A stretch of DNA of 64,000 nt, from the NCBI GenBank assembly GCA_022453515.1, contig JAJNNY010000004.1, forward strand, positions 1,240,001-1,304,000. Direction: 5' to 3'. Shown here piece by piece: positions 24,944-37,000 of this stretch. Below the pieces are notes generated by a model, which was not told the origin of the DNA, did not search any database, and saw only the letters and a program-made list of their open reading frames with translations. The stretch's first letter is position 1. Each line of letters begins with the position of its first letter. The DNA comes from Astrocystis sublimbata. Lineage: Eukaryota > Ascomycota > Sordariomycetes > Xylariales > Xylariaceae. A program made the translations under genes and the position numbers.

Positions 24944-26585
24944 CTAAGGCCCGCCATTAGAGGAATCGGTATTGTCGTCGCTATCAAGGATGCTGCACAC
25001 ACACACGTTAGCTCTCTAGATCCGGTTCCAATTCTTGCTGTTGCTCCTCTCTCCCGAACAAGAAGACTAGACAATTCAAATGGAAACAAAAGCCGAAAAC
25101 AAATGAGGACTCACGAAAAGCGCTTGACTAGGTATCCCTCGCCGCCATTCTCCATATCGATATTGAAAACGTAAAAGCCGCCATCACTGGTGACCACCAT
25201 GACCTGCGGACTGGTGCTGCTCATAGCGACGACGCTACGCAACTGCTGATTGACTAGTGCGCCGCCGGCCGCGTTGCTGAGCTTCGGCACCTTGATGTAC
25301 GCAAAATCGCGCAGGGGCTCCCACATCTCCGTGACCGTCTGCGGCAAATAATTGCCTACTACGCCGGCTACGCTACGGCCCATAGTCTGCGAGGTCCGAC
25401 GGAACAAACTGCCGAAAGATCCGCTTGGTCGTCTGCTGTTGCTGGATATGGGCGCTACCTGGCCGCTGCTCTCGCTGTTAGGGGAGTCGGTGTGGCGATC
25501 GCTATGGAGGTCGCCGGTGGAGTAATTCGCGCTGTCGAAGCTGCGTCCGCGCGAGTACTGATCGGCACGAGGCGATGAGGGCTCAGCTGTGGTCTGATTG
25601 GAACCTGAGCCAGCCTGCTGCCCTAGTCGGAAGATATGTATTGTATCAGATGTCGACGAGACACAGAGAAGGGAGCTGGTGGCGTTGAAAGACATGCTGT
25701 AGATGGTACTCGGGTAGGTGCCGCGGCGGAACTGGTAGAGCTTCACGCCCTTGGGTAGGGAGAAGACTCGGATAATGGTGCCCGTCTCGCTTGCCGTGGC
25801 CAGCATGGTTCCATCGTTGTTGAGGGCGATGCAGGACAAGGGGGAGCGGTGAGCCTCGACGACACTGACGGAGTTCATGGTCAGGGTGTCGAAGATGAGG
25901 ACGCTCCCGGAGGTGACGGGGGCGAACAGCGAAGAGGGAGGGGCGTGGCGCGGGCGCTTATCGGCAACGTCCTCGCGGGCCTTGGGGAGGGGGTAGGCCA
26001 GATAGCAGTTGTCGGAGGAGGGCGAGAGGGCACAGATGGCGGCGGGGTTGGGGGAGGTATCGATGCGCTGCAGGAGGGACATGTTGGCAATGTCATAGAG
26101 ATATATGCTGTCCTCGAGGACGACACAGAGGCGTTTGCGATTCAGGCGCACGGCGAGAACAGCAGAGGGGAAGCTCAGCTCGCAAATAACAGAGCCGCGC
26201 TTCGTATTCTGAATGATGAGATGGCGGGGCGAGAGGACGAGGGCGACGAGAGAGGTGGAGAAGAGCATCTCGATGATGGAGATATTGCCATCGTTGCTGC
26301 TGAATATCTTGGAAAAAGGGTCGGTGTGATAGATGCGGAAGCCCTTGGAGGTACCTTTTGAGAGAGAAAGAAGGCGTTGGTCAGCTTCGAGTAGGCAGCG
26401 AGTAGGCAGCGAGCGAGGCAGAAGGAAACTCATGTGTATACTCGCCGTCCCGTGATGACCAGGCAGGAAATGGAGGAGGTGACGAGATGCAGAAGACGAA
26501 ATGATGGGGAAGGGGTGGACATACCAACAGCTAAGCAGCCGTGGTCCTGGTTGAAGGTGACGAAGTTGAGGGCCGTGTTCGCCAT
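24944..26585 (-). CDS. ATG18: Atg18, PROPPIN WD40 phosphoinositide-binding autophagy protein
   Basis: Three exons, 26585-26525, 26354-25115 and 24992-24944, have introns of 170 and 122 bp and encode 449 residues. The short first exon gives [21 protein letters not shown], joined to TSKGF. The last exon adds the tail [16 protein letters not shown], matching the usual Atg18 ending. The protein is a seven-bladed WD40 propeller. The lipid-binding FRRG motif is at 229-232 within [13 protein letters not shown] long Ser-rich insertion sits in the later blades. Family knowledge: the FRRG motif binds PI3P and PI(3,5)P2; Atg18 works with Atg2 at phagophore edges and in Atg9 cycling, and also controls vacuole size. 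The related Atg21 and Hsv2 share the fold, but the overall sequence and length favour Atg18. Confidence 0.95.
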
Positions 26586-28333
26586 GGCGTCTGCGCAGCG
26601 TGATACGATGATGTCTGGGGATATGTCGACACGGTAAACCACTGGCGATGGCTATGTTCCCTCACGAGTATCGTCGGATATGTGGATATCAGTAGGGAAG
26701 GCAACCTTAAGCTTGGAAGTAAGTGGGTGTGAGTGAGTAAGGGAGTGGGATAGTGGGATCTAAGGTGACCTCTGCCGCCGTCGGAAGCCAGAAGAGGACA
26801 AGACTTCAACAGCGGCGCATCTACCGAGCAGGCTCGGGTTGTTGGTATTTGGTGGGTAGAATGGCGAAAATTCAGTCGCATTTGTGTACCTAAGGTAGGA
26901 GGAAGGATGGCGAAGGCTGAAAGCAAATGGGCGATGACTGGAGGAATGCGAGGTGGCTGGATGGCTGGATGGCTGGATGAAGGTGCAGTGCAGGAGCGAT
27001 CGTCATCACAACTTACCTACCTCGCCAGCTTGACGGTGCCCGCTCTTCTGCCCGCTATTGCACGAACTCACTGCCCCGGGTACATGCTGAGCCTTACCTG
27101 ACTTGGTAGGTCGAGTCTAGGCTGCAGGGGAGCAGGGTGGGGTAGGTAAATGCCTTTGTAGGTAGGTGGAGCATAAGCAATAACCACCCTATCTAACCCG
27201 TATAGGCAAGGCCTTGCTAGCAGCACCTCGGAATTGTGAATCGCAGGCAACAGCCCACCAGTTCGTGAGCTGAGCTGAATGAAGTGTGTAAGCAGGTGAT
27301 GGTGTAGAATCAGCCTATCAGGTACCTACTTACTCCCAAGACCATCACAAGTAGCATGTTCATGGAAATTTAATGATTTCAAGTTGAATCCCATGATGAG
27401 CTGAAATGCCGTGGCACTTGAAACTGTTAAGATCATTAAGTCCATCAGTCATTGCCAATCTCAAAGCGACAACATCAGCTCATCTCACAATGTACAAGTG
27501 TAAGTCTGAAGCAAGTAAATGGAAGTATGCATCGTCTCTGTGCTCAAAAACTTGACTGCTCCGCAGCTAGATTTACAAGTCAACATGACTCTACGTGCCA
27601 TTGGACATGAGACTCTTAAGGTGATCCGTCTCATCGACGACTGACTATGTGGTGCTCAGATGGTGAAGAGGCTAATTAGTCGTTGAATATCGGTCTCTTG
27701 CCGCTTCCATACAATCAGGAATCATCTCTGTTTTGAGCTAATTGATGTCAGAGGCACAACGAATGCTTGCCGAGATGTACACACGTTGGACATGTTGTAT
27801 ATAGGAATGACCTTGTTGTTCTTTTGATTCGATTTCTATTACGAAAGAGTGTTGTTCACACTCTTTGCGGAATGAAACCACTATTTGTTGACCGATAGCA
27901 CGCTGAATCGCGTTCTTGAGATTCGCGATTCATAAATGCAGATTCGTGAAATGTTTCATCCTTCTTCTCTAGGTAGTCAAACATCTCAGTTGTCCGCATG
28001 GCCTTGGCGAGTTCCAATCACGATGTCAGTAGGGTGTGCTTGTACGTGCTTTCTCAGTGAGACCTTCAGGAGGCTGATGGTTCCCATGGTGAAGCAGTCG
28101 AGGACTGGCTAAATCATGAGCGCGAAGTGTTATTCAACAACAGAGACCGCTTCAACGCTCGGTCATTGTTGAGAGAGCAAACAAGTAGTAAAATGGTTCC
28201 GAATTGCATGGATACAAGTACACACAAGAGACGGCGATCACAGGCAAGTCAAGGTGCTAGCACGCACATGCAAACGAGTCAAAAACTTAACATTGGCTCG
28301 CTACGTAAGTCTACGTCGTTTCGCCGAGCAATT
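26586..28333. other. Intergenic region upstream of atg18 and 3' of rad3
   Basis: The right half of this 1.75-kb stretch is moderately AT-rich. The left end should contain the atg18 leader and promoter, with a G/A-rich strand near 26.7-26.9 kb. No coding exon is seen. Two adjacent perfect hairpins at 27844-27932 are described separately. Confidence 0.5.
27844..27932. other. Two adjacent perfect hairpins, possible structured RNA
   Basis: Hairpin 1 (27844-27866) has a 9-bp perfect stem around AAAGAGTGT with a 5-base loop. Hairpin 2 (27904-27932) has a 9-bp perfect stem around TGAATCGCG with an 11-base loop. They are 37 bases apart in non-coding DNA. No known RNA family is recognised, and chance is not excluded. 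Confidence 0.35.
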
Positions 28334-30826
28334 CTAACCCCTGACATCACGCGATTGGGCAGCAGCAGCGTCGAGCTGCATCATCTCCTCATCCAGATCG
28401 TCGTCGTCCATATCGTAATCGTCATCAATCGCCTGCTGCGCCTGTGCTCTCTTGAGATCCGCGATGAGCCTCTCATCTCTCTGGCTCTGTAACTCTAGGA
28501 TCCTCTCCTCATCTACCTTCTTCTGATGCGCCTTCAGGTGCTCCAGTCCCCAGATGCTGACCCCCAGCTGGTCGCTGGTTTTGAATCGCTGCCCCATTTG
28601 CTTCAAGAACCTCCGCGCCGTAATTATGGCCATATCCGTGCTAATATTACTGTCGACTTCCAGCATCGCCTGGTTAATCCACTTCGGTAGTTGCAGCCGC
28701 TTCTTCTGGAATCGCCGGTCCGCGAGGACCATAATACCGTAGTCGTCTTTTCCGCGCAGCACACGCCCCAGACACTGTGCGGCGTGTCTCATGGCGTCGA
28801 AGGACAAAAAGTCATTTTCGCGAATTCTGTATGTCTCGCGTAAGAACTCGAGACGCGCCTTGAGAATACGCGACTCGGTGTACTGGAAAGGCACGCCGAT
28901 GCACAGCACTACACGGCCATAATGATGGTCGAAATCAATACCCTCGGAGACCTTGCCTCGGGCGACGCAGAAGAACACGGCGCCTCTTCCGTGTTCGCAC
29001 GCCGTGCGGTAGGCGTCGAGTGCGAACGCAGTCTCCGGTCCGTCGGCGCTTTCGGCCATGATTAATTTGTGTTTCCAGACCTCATCAAGGATACCCATGC
29101 CCTGCCACATAGAAATGATGGACTCCATGTAAAGGTACGAGGGAAAGAAGACGACCATGCCGTCGGGCGTGCACCTGACGAGCTCAGTCAGGAGATTGCC
29201 GTAGTTGCGCACCACGCTCGGTTCGTTGCGAACCTGGAAACTGGTCGATATGGTTGCCTGGTCACTGCCGCGCGTGACGACCATGGGCAGGAATGAACGG
29301 CGGGCCAGTGTCATGGTGTACGACTCCTCCAAGACGGTGTTGAAGCCGAGCATCTTGGGATACATCTCCAGGGGTGATAGAGTGCCGGAAGTGATGATAA
29401 CGGAGCTGAATCGATCGAAAACAGGTTTTATAGCAATGGCCGCATCCAAGCAGGTGAAGTGCAGAACCGGATTGGGAACCTCGGCCTTTTCCGATTCGTA
29501 GGGCTCGATTATGAGTAGAAAGCCCTTCTCGTATGTAGCTACCAATGTGGCGAACGTTGCAACTTCTTGTAGGGGCTGGTAGTCTTCGATGTTTGTGAGC
29601 TCCAGCGTCCTGACGAGCGACGTCAATCTCTCGGCGCAGAATCGCAGAGGCTTCTTCTCGATGAAGGTGTGCTCTTTCAAGTGTGACAAGAAAGAAGGCG
29701 GTGTCTCTGATATCACCTGCCTGACCTTCATTCGTGATTTGAGGTACTCGATAAATCTTTTCAGGAACGCTGTGAAATGTTCAGCTCGTCGAATATTGCC
29801 CGGTACGGCCTCCTTGAGCAGGTCATCAGGTAATGCTGGGTTAGCCATGAAGGCATCCTCCTGACGAGCCTCGTCGGCGTCACGAAGACCCTCGACGAGC
29901 TTCTGATACTCGCTTTCCAGCTGGTCTCTATCCGTTTCTTTCATATCAGCAATCTTTTGCTCCAGGTTCGCTGCACCACGGGTGGCTTTGCGTAGGGAGT
30001 CTTCAGTAATGTCGGTACTCAGTGACTCGATGCACACATTGTCGATATTGTGGGCCTCATCGAAAACGACGATGCAATCCTTGGAAAGCTCCTTGGAGAC
30101 GCGCTCGGCAATCTTGGGATCTAGCAAGTAGTGATACGAATAGATGATGACGTTGCAATATTGCATCTAGAGACGGGTCAGTGGGAGGACTCGATTTGCT
30201 CGGTAGTCTCGCGTGTCCAAATGATGGACACTTACCATGCGCCTCGCAGTGAAATAAGGGCATTGCTTGTGCTGTTCCCCGTACTTTCCTAGGTCATCGA
30301 ATGTCCAGACGCCATTGGGAATGAGGTTGTGTGCCTCGAGCAGATCAAGATTGTCATGGTAGATACAAGTCTCAACCTCCTCGCCCTTCTCCTTCTTTTC
30401 CCTGACAAAGCCGGCAGTGAGGGACCTGCAGCGTGCATCGACGACGGCGCCGCTCTTTTCGCGCTTGACAGAAGGGTGGAGGCAGAGGTTCTTACGACTG
30501 GTCAAACCAAGACCACGGAAGTCTTCAACGTGACCCAGCTGCTTTTCGCGGAACTTCATCAGAGACTTCAACTCGACCAAGGCCTTCTCGATCTCAGACA
30601 TGGTTCGAGAACAGTATATGAGTTTACGGTGCTCCGGGTAGTGCTGCTGGTAGGAGATGATGAGAGAGAGCAGGGAGATGGTCTTGCCGGTGCCCGACGG
30701 CATTTCCAGCACACAGTGACCCCCGGCATCGAGCGTCTTCTTGAGATCACACATGTAGGCATACTGTTCGGGATATATATGAGGATACGGAAAGAGGACG
30801 GGAAGGTCGTCGATAAAGAACTCCAT
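28334..30826 (-). CDS. RAD3: Rad3/XPD, 5'-3' DNA helicase of TFIIH
   Basis: Two exons, 30826-30236 and 30166-28334, are separated by a 69-bp intron (GTAAGT...TAG) and encode 807 residues. The start MEFFIDDLPVLFPYP matches the family N terminus, so the in-frame upstream GTG was not used. The Walker A segment MPSGTGKT is at 42-49 and the DEAH box at 233-236 (FDEAHN). Four cysteines at 115, 133, 154 and 189 fit the iron-sulfur cluster of XPD. Superfamily 2 C-terminal motifs follow, including GKVSEGIDF and QCLGRVLRGKDDYG. The C terminus ends in an acidic, Asp-rich tail. Family knowledge: this ATP-dependent helicase opens DNA in nucleotide excision repair and is an essential structural part of TFIIH in RNA polymerase II initiation. 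It is slightly longer than the yeast protein because of the C-terminal tail. Confidence 0.97.
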
Positions 30827-31658
30827 CTTGTACGTTGTCACTGGCCGCGGCCTGTCTCCTTCGATGTTGGCTCAACGTTGGAAGGTCGGGTGAAGCAACA
30901 TGGAAGAAGTGAGATGGCTAGGTATGCAATTGCATTCCTCCTCGCAGCATGCTACTTCCAATGTCCGCACACATGTGAAGAGGAGGACGCGTCTATCCGC
31001 ATGAGCACATGGCAGTGGCAGATACGGCCTATAAACTGTAATTCTGAAAATGAGAAGAAGGTTCAGTCGTCAAGTCGATTTGATCATCACTTCAAGGTTG
31101 CTGAAGCAAAGCTACAGGCAGCTATGGGTCCCTGCAGGTACCGTAAGTACAGGCACTTTAGCTCGCCTTATCTGCGACCTTATCTCCGACTAGCTTCGTG
31201 GTGCATACTGAGACAGCCAAAACCCATCATTATCACACATCTAGAACAAAAGCTGTTTATTTGGTTGTTTAATGTCTAACATGGACCTGTAGTACTGGTC
31301 TGCGATCTTGAATTATAGTACCTTATACGCTTCGGGGGACGCAAAGGCTACCTACTCCATCTGGCAAATTCGAGTTATACATTTAAGACCAGCTCTTTCT
31401 GGCATAAACCAGTTTCGAAATTTCAAATGCAGCCTCCTCCTCTTTTATCATTTTATAATAGTCATAAAACCACGGAAATGTCTATGAGCAGGAATTCCTC
31501 CCCAATCGCATATATCTCGAACCTCGCACAGGACTCGTAAATTCACTTGGACACATGTATACATCTTATTCGACAGAATGGGTATAATTATATTTAGCAG
31601 ATACAAACAGATGAAGCAATTTGCCTATTGTCGGCTTACTGTCATACGCACGTAATTA
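30827..31658. other. Intergenic region between rad3 start and prp3 3' end
   Basis: This 832-bp stretch holds the rad3 upstream region (left part) and the prp3 3' untranslated region (AT-rich right part). An open frame on the plus strand enters it from the antisense of rad3 and is taken as a shadow. No clear promoter element was found. Confidence 0.55.
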
Positions 31659-33311
31659 TTATATCGTGGATTTGGCCATGTTCCAGAAACTCTCAAGCTT
31701 CGGCCTCGACAGCGCCTGTCTAGCCTCGGCATCCGTCTCGCATACGCGCGACTTGAAAGCGTGGAAGGCCCTGGTCTTTACCTCTCCTTCGAACAACAGG
31801 TGGCACTTATTCAATGCCAAGTCCTTCAGCTCACCCTTCTCGTCCTCGGCCTTCAGCCAATCCCTCGCGTTGTCGTTATTATTGTTGTTGGTGGTGCCGG
31901 CGTCGCCCCTGTCCCTATTCGGCGCGTTCTCGGTCCAGTCGATGCGGTTGACCATGAGCTTCTTATACTGCGCGATGCTGTGCTCGCCGCCCTCGACGAC
32001 GATGAGGTTCTGCTTCGGGTGCATGATCACCAACCCCTTGAGGTCTTGCTGCTCGGCGTTCTTGTGGATCTTGAACCGGTGCTGGCCGTTGGCGAGGCTG
32101 CCGACCTTGAAGACGAGCATGCGCACGCCCTTGGCGAGGTCCTTCTCCTGGTTCCGCGTGAGCTTCTCGTGGCGCTGCTCCTTTGTGAGTCTCCGATCTT
32201 CGTTGGTCGACATGTGCTGCGCATGGCGGTCGGCGATCTCCCGGTTCACGCGTGTTTCGACGGCCGTGGGGTCCTTCACGGCCTCCTCGCCCAGCACGCG
32301 CATGAGGTTGCCCTTCTTGATTTTCGGGGGTGGGGCGGGAACGAGGCCAACTGAGAGAAGGGGAATGTCAGTTTCGTAGTCACGGGAAAGGGGATATTCA
32401 TAGCATCATGATTTTAATAACGATTCCAAGAAGAAAAGAAGAAGAAAAAAAGGAAAAGGAAAGGAAAAGAACAACAATGCTTGGAAAGCTGTGGTTATGG
32501 TGACGGAGCACTCACGTCTGATCTTGGCCTGCTCTTCCTTCAGGTCGGCCATACGGCGCTGGCGGCGCAGCTTGGCCTGTTCGTTTGAGGTCAGGTACAT
32601 GGGTTTCGGCGCGGGTATGTGCTGGTCCTGAGGCGGCTCGATGGCAACGGGGTGCTGGATGTAGCTCGTGATGATGGAGTCCTCCGTCTCTATCTTGAGT
32701 GCACCGGGCTTGTCAATGTCATCGTAGTTCTGCTCTTGGACAAGCCCCTCGTCCCACCACTCGATGTCAGGTGGGGCCTCGATCAGAAAGTTCTTCTCGA
32801 CGTCAATGTCCTCGTCTATACCCGCCTTGCGCGTCTGGGCGGCGATCTTCTTCTTCAGCGCCTCGAGAGCGGCCTGGCGGCGCAGGGCTGTCGCTTGCTG
32901 GATGTACTTGCCCTTCTGGTTGAAGATGAGCTGTCGCGACTGGCGCGGCTTGGCTGTGGGCGCGCCAAGGTTGGCGTCGTAGTACGGGTTACTTTTTATC
33001 TCTTCGGCTGAGGGGCCGGATAGGTCGAGGGCCTTCTTGGGTTGTGAAGAGGAGGGCTTCGAGGAGGATGCCTTGGAGCCATAGGAGGAGTTGTTGGACT
33101 TGGAGGCGGGCTTCCACTGGCTCAGGTCCTCGAGGGCAGGATGCAGGCCGACATTCAAGCCGCCCTTGGCCTTGGTCGACGAGCCGATAGCTGCGGAGAC
33201 TCGAGCCTTGAGGGCGGCGAGCTTGGCGGCCTTGTCGACGGCGCTCTCAGGTTTCTGGATGCGGGCGCCATCGTTGCGGGGACCGAGGCCGGGAGAGGCG
33301 CGTCGGTCCAT
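31659..33311 (-). CDS. PRP3: Prp3, U4/U6 snRNP splicing factor
   Basis: Two exons, 33311-32516 and 32350-31659, are separated by a 165-bp intron (GTGAGT...CAG) and encode 495 residues. The junction rebuilds KIRLGLVPAPPPK followed by NLMRVLG (280-286), a conserved Prp3 block. The N-terminal 100 residues are Ser- and Lys-rich. The central part (about 105-330) is the PRP3 domain, with NPYYDANL, FNQKGKYIQQ and IEWWDEGL. The C-terminal part is the DUF1115-type domain, with VVVEGGEHSIAQYKKLMVNRIDW and a local Asn run. Family knowledge: Prp3 binds the U4/U6 duplex and is needed for U4/U6.U5 tri-snRNP assembly. It is divergent from the RNA polymerase I gene, with 708 bp between the start codons. Its intron carries an unusual 44-nt homopurine/homopyrimidine tract. 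Confidence 0.96.
32428..32471. repeat. 44-nt uninterrupted purine tract inside the prp3 intron
   Basis: The plus strand contains only A and G for 44 bases, so the prp3 transcript has a pure pyrimidine run here. It starts about 44 nt after the donor and ends about 77 nt before the acceptor, so it is not the normal tract next to the 3' splice site. Confidence 0.9.
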
Positions 33312-34019
33312 GATGGCGCGATATGGTGCGGGTTCGTGGCTCGCAGCTTGTTACTCGTTGAAGTTCGAAGGAGGGGAGGATGACAGTGCGTGGTCCGCTG
33401 ATGGGTGGATGGGCGAGATGTTCGCAAGGGTGGTTTATCGAGCAGAAAGATAGATGTCTGTAGCTGCAGTTATTTACAAATGCAAGTCGATATTCAGTTG
33501 TATCGAAAGCGAGCTTGACTTGAGGTGGTCAAGTATTCACGATTAGATAGCGTTAGGTCGCTTCGTAACGCAATGCAACGGCTTTTAGTGAAGGGTCAGG
33601 TCCGGATCAGGCAAATCTATATATTCATTTATCAGCGTAGCATACAACTTGCATGCAATGCAAGTAAAAGATGTATGCATATATGGGTATTCAAGAAGAT
33701 ATCCACTTATGGCGGGCCCGCAGCGGGTCCCCTGCGAAGCTCAATCCTGCACGGCTAGTCCTCGTCGGGATTAGTGGCAAATGCTCTGTTCTGCCGTCGC
33801 CGGCCGCCAAAAAGTCGAGCTTCAATTTTCCCGCCAGTCGAGATGTCGCGACCACCCCACTACCGCTACCAGCCACCTGCACTCCCCGTCGCTGCTTCTG
33901 GAGTCGAGTCTCTCTTTCGTTGTCGCCGTTTTTGTCGCCATTGTTGTCGCTTTTGAGGCTGAATTCTCCTGTTTTGTTGCAGTCCTCACACGAGGGTTGC
34001 GCGCCCGTCATTGAGCACC
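33312..34019. promoter_or_regulatory. Bidirectional promoter region of prp3 and RPA190
   Basis: The 708 bp between two divergent start codons must contain both promoters. A GC-rich 10-bp palindrome GCGGGCCCGC lies at 33712-33721 inside an imperfect larger repeat. The RPA190 leader (about 33.9-34.0 kb) is T- and C-rich. No TATA box stands out. The assignment follows from gene order and not from a recognised factor site. Confidence 0.5.
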
Positions 34020-37000
34020 ATGAACGTCTCACAGCCCATCGCTTCCACCATCGACACCGTCGACTTCGATTTCCTGACCCCGGCCGAGATCAGAGCCATA
34101 TCGGTGGTCAAGATCGAGAATCCCACCACTTTCGACAGTCTATTGAACCCCATACCCGGTGGTCTATACGATCCCGCCCTAGGATCCTGGGGTGACTTCA
34201 TGTAAGTCGACTTGTTATTCACGTACCTGACCTAGTGCTGATCGAGCTCTTCTCTTACAGATGTACAACATGTAATCTTCCCTCGCCCAACTGCCCCGGT
34301 CACGTCGGCCACATTGAACTTCCTATCCCTGTATACCACCCTGTTTTCATGGACCAGATCCTCCGCCTGCTGCGCGCGCAATGTCAATACTGCTACCGCT
34401 TCCGCATGCGGAGGCCCGACATCAGCCTCGTTGTATGCAAGCTGCGCCTGCTCCAGTTCGGCCTCATTGATGAGGCCAATCACCTCGACGACATCACTGC
34501 GGAGACCGACAACATCGAGGTCGACGACGAGGACATGTCCGCCGACGAGAAGGACTCCAACATCGATAAGATCGTTCGCATGAGAGAGGCATACACCAAG
34601 AAGGAATTGAGGAGGTCTCGCGTAGCCGCTGTCGACATCAGGAAGGGCAAACACGAGGGCGCCTCTGAAGCTCGCCGGGAGGTGCTGAAAGCCTTCCTTA
34701 AGGACGTCGTCAGGGGAAAGGCTTGCGCCACTTGCAACGCCATATCGCCCGCTTTCCGAAAAGACCGCTTTGTCAAGATCTTTGAGAAGCCTCTAAGCAG
34801 TAAAGAGCTGGCTAAGATGGCCCAAGGGAGTCATAAGCGGAAAGAAGCCATCGTTCTCAGGCAAAACGCTAAAGCGAATGCGGCCAAGAGGAAACCCGAC
34901 TACGATTCAGACGAAGGTGTGGCTGATGTAGATTCGCCTTCGAGCGAGGGCGAAGAGCACGATAGCCAAGACGGCGAGGATGACGAGGGCTCCGGCGAAG
35001 AGCTTGACGAGAACGGCGACGTTGTCATGGCTGATGCTGATGCCGGCACCCAAACAAAGACGAAGCAGCAGGATAGTAGCAAAGGTGCCCAGCGATACGT
35101 CAGCTCGACCGAAGTCCACGCTCGGCTGCAACTCTTGTTCGAAAAAGAGCAGGAAGTACTAGCCTTGATGTACAATTCGAAACCGACTCGTCAGACCATA
35201 GTGTCAGACATTTTCTTCCTCCAGACCATCTTAGTGCCTCCGAACAAGTTTCGTCCCGAGGCGAAACAGGGCGACGGTATCGCCGAGGCAGAGCAAAACT
35301 CTCTGTACAAACAGATCCTCAACGCCATCGCCCGCATCGCCCTGGTTCATAATGACCTCTCACAACAAGCCAGTTCGGCCGGTTCCGCTCCCGCTAGAAG
35401 GCGGAACATGACTGAAATGTACGAAGCCTGTTGTACGCTACAAGACTGCGTGAACTCCTTGATCGACAGGGATAGAAACCCCATTCGTGGTGGCGCAGGC
35501 AAGAGGAACGAGGAAGGTATCAAACAGAAACTCGAGAAGAAAGAAGGTCTTTTCCGAAAAAACATGATGGGAAAGCGTGTCAACTACGCAGCACGAAGTG
35601 TCATCTCGCCCGATCCCAACATCGAGACTAGTGAAATCGGTGTTCCGCCCGTTTTCGCCATGAAGCTGACCTACCCCGAGCCTGTGACGAGCCACAACTT
35701 CCGCGAGATGCAGCAAGCCGTCATCAACGGCATCGACAAGTGGCCAGGCGCTGCTGCTATCGAGAATGAGAACGGCCAGATCGTCAACCTCAAAAACAAA
35801 TCGGTCGAGGATCGTGTTGCCCTAGCCAATCAGCTCCTTGCCCCTAGCAGCCACCACTATAGCCGGATGGGAGGCAAAAAGGTCCATCGCCATCTAGGAA
35901 ATGGAGACGTGGTGCTCATGAACCGTCAGCCTACCCTCCACAAGCCTTCTATCATGGGTCACAGAGCCAGAGTGTTGCCCGGTGAAAAGACAATTCGTAT
36001 GCACTACGCGAACTGCAACACATATAATGCAGATTTCGATGGTGATGAAATGAACATGCACTTCCCCCAGAACGAACTTGCACGAGTCGAAGCGCTGCAG
36101 ATCGCCGACACAGATCACCAATATCTTTCAGCGACAGCTGGAAAGCCTCTTCGTGGTTTGATTCAAGATCATCTTTCAGTCTCGGTGGCTCTATGTAGCA
36201 AGGATGCTTTCTTTGACAAAAGCTCGTATCATGAGCTCGTGTATAGCGCACTCCGCCCGGAGAGCGGTCACATTACTTCTGAGAGGCTCGAATTGGTCCC
36301 ACCAGCCATATTGAAACCAGCAAAACGGTGGACCGGAAAACAGGTGATCACAACCATATTGAAAAACAGCCGACCCGCTGGATGTGGGGATTTATGGATG
36401 ACGGGAAAGCCTTCCATCAAGAAGGGATCGTGGGGTGCCAAATTCAGTGAGGAAGATGAAGTTCTGTTCAATGAAGGCGAGTTCCTTACCGGTATTCTCG
36501 ATAAATCTCAATTGGGACCGAGTGCGGGTGGTTTCATTCACTCGATTCACGAAACCTGGGGTCCCGAGGCGGCTGCGCGACTTCTCAGTTGTATGGGTCG
36601 GCTTTTAACAAGGTTTCTGAATATGCGTGCGTTCACTTGCGGTATGGACGACTTGCTACTTACGCCTGAAGGAGAGAAAAACAGGAAAGAGGTTCTGCGA
36701 GGCGCCACTCACATTGGTCTTGAGGCCTCTGCCAAGCACGTCAGTCTTGGAGATCAAGCTGATATCGACGATACCAATCCGCTCCTACTTGAACGCCTCG
36801 AGGAGGTTTTCCGCGGTGGCAACAAACAGGAAGATCTAGAGCATATGGTCAATGCCGGATGTCAGCAACTCTCTACAAAGGTGACCCAGGCATGTTTGCC
36901 CTTGGGCCTCGAGAAACAGTTCCCCAAAAACCACATGCAGTCGATGACAATATCAGGAGCCAAGGGTAGTTCGGTCAACGCGAATCTGATTTCCTGCAAC

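Noticed and set aside
25849..26361. 170-codon plus-strand open frame
   Set aside because: It is antisense to the Atg18 WD40 exon, is Gly/Glu-rich and has no family features.
30329..31279. 316-codon plus-strand open frame
   Set aside because: It lies mostly antisense to the first exon of rad3, and the rest falls in intergenic DNA. It has no domain and is a shadow of the GC-rich coding sequence.
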